A DNA stretch of 6,162 nt, taken from assembly GCA_002504845.1 (NCBI GenBank), contig DATW01000089.1, positions 614 through 6,775 on the forward strand. The letters are read 5' to 3'. The notes under the pieces are model-generated. The model saw only the letters and a program-made list of their open reading frames with translations. It made no database searches and was not told the DNA's origin. The DNA is from Euryarchaeota archaeon UBA250 (lineage in GTDB: Archaea; Thermoplasmatota; Poseidoniia; Poseidoniales; Thalassarchaeaceae). The translations under genes were made by a program, and so were the position numbers. Numbering within the stretch: position 1 is the stretch's first letter; each line of letters begins with the position of its first letter. Positions 5,449-6,162 of the stretch are shown piece by piece.

Positions 5449-6162
5449 TCAGAATTCTACATCCATGCCAACTGCCTCGTGGATATGTTGAATTCCGGCT
5501 TTATCCAACCTTGTTCTCAAACCTCGAACTATCTTCTTCACAACTCCGGGACCGTTGAATACTAGAGCAGAGTATAGTTGTAGCAATGTTGCACCATTTG
5601 TGATTGCGTTCCATGCGGATTCAGGGCCGTCTATGCCACCAACACCGACTATCGGGAGTGTTGGGCCTGCTTGCCTGTGTATAATCCGGATAACTTCGGC
5701 GCTGCGAGACGCCAGAGGTCTGCCTGACAGCCCTCCGCCCTCACTGAAAGCTCTTCTTGATCGAGTAGAGGTGGGATCTGGTCTGCCAACCGTCGTATTT
5801 ACAGCAACGAATCCATTTATCCCTCTTGATGAGGCTATGTCAACCATCATTCTGATATCCTCGTCATGTGAGTCTGGTGAAACCTTGAGAAGTACTGGAT
5901 GATCTGAATCTCGCATTGAACGAAAGGAGTGTATCGAGTCAAGCAGAGATGATAGTCGTCCCTCTTGCCCCAAATCCCTCAAACCGGGCGTGTTGGGCGA
6001 AGAGACGTTTATCACGAAAATATCTCCAAAATCCCAAAGTTGCTGTAATGTGGCTATGTAGTCCTTCTCCGGCTGATTGTCCGTCATAGCGACTTTGCTA
6101 CATCCGACATTTATTGCAAGCGGCGTTCTCGGCCAATTACCTGAGTCAAGAGTTCTTTGTAG
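5449..6162 (-). CDS. pyrD: Dihydroorotate dehydrogenase, class 2 (quinone-linked), C-terminal part (runs off right edge)
   Basis: This FMN enzyme oxidises dihydroorotate to orotate, the fourth step of de novo pyrimidine synthesis, passing electrons to membrane quinone. The visible 237 residues are the C-terminal two thirds; about 100-130 N-terminal residues, including the quinone-tunnel helices, lie outside. Seen in order (fragment numbering): PLAINVGCSK (15-24), INVSSPNTPGLRDL (51-64) with Ser55 (codon at 5998-6000) as the catalytic base that marks class 2 instead of the Cys of class 1, VLLKVSPD with the FMN lysine, AVNTTVGRP, GGGLSGRPL, VGVGGIDG (FMN phosphate) and LLQLYSALVFNGPG. The strand is open to the window edge, so the ATG inside it at 6085-6087 is not the true start. 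The usual GKNK of class 2 enzymes reads GCSK here. ccmE follows 37 bp downstream, a likely operon partner. Confidence 0.95.
   Translation of the reverse strand, partial: LQRTLDSGNWPRTPLAINVGCSKVAMTDNQPEKDYIATLQQLWDFGDIFVINVSSPNTPGLRDLGQEGRLSSLLDSIHSFRSMRDSDHPVLLKVSPDSHDEDIRMMVDIASSRGINGFVAVNTTVGRPDPTSTRSRRAFSEGGGLSGRPLASRSAEVIRIIHRQAGPTLPIVGVGGIDGPESAWNAITNGATLLQLYSALVFNGPGVVKKIVRGLRTRLDKAGIQHIHEAVGMDVEF

Noticed and set aside
6085..6087. ATG at 6087 as a start for pyrD
   Set aside because: The frame is open to the window edge and the residues before it (PLAINVGCSKVA) are family sequence, so this is an internal methionine.

Overview
The window looks like a piece of an archaeal chromosome, most likely from a planktonic euryarchaeon of the Marine Group II/III (Poseidoniia) type. 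The lineage is an inference from memory of gene styles, not from a search. Supporting it are an archaeal-type valyl-tRNA synthetase, a two-domain archaeal SRP RNA with helices 6 and 8, a CcmE of the CxxxY type found in archaea, and a 12-helix RND/MMPL exporter. All recognisable genes are housekeeping or membrane genes. I see no transposase, integrase, CRISPR array, tRNA or phage gene.

Layout. Positions 1-1097 (minus) hold the N-terminal 365 codons of valS, which runs off the left edge. A 119-bp divergent gap (1098-1216) containing a 13-bp palindrome separates it from a 981-residue RND/MMPL-family membrane protein (1217-4162, plus). That gene overlaps the start of an EVE-domain protein (4162-4638, plus) by one base in a TGATG junction. 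A strong Shine-Dalgarno lies inside the end of the transporter gene, so the two are almost certainly co-transcribed and translationally coupled.

The next 386 bp (4639-5024) have no protein gene. They hold the SRP (7S) RNA gene on the minus strand, recognised by its helix 8 core (GGTCAGG, GGAA tetraloop, AGCAGCC), a helix 6 with a GGAG loop, and a long helix 5. A long bulged hairpin sits between the EVE stop and the 3' end of the SRP RNA, where the two converging transcripts meet. Right of this, also on the minus strand, are a CcmE-like haem chaperone (5025-5411) and the C-terminal 237 residues of a class 2, quinone-linked dihydroorotate dehydrogenase (5449-6162), which runs off the right edge. 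pyrD and ccmE are 37 bp apart in the same direction and may form an operon, possibly continuing into the SRP RNA gene. Both point to a respiring cell with a quinone pool and c-type cytochromes.

I found no convincing undescribed multi-gene system. The points most worth a second look are the SRP RNA gene in an apparently empty gap, the transporter-EVE coupling, the transporter's asymmetric loss of the conserved TM4 aspartate, its calcium-site-like motifs in the first external loop, and the CxxxY CcmE.
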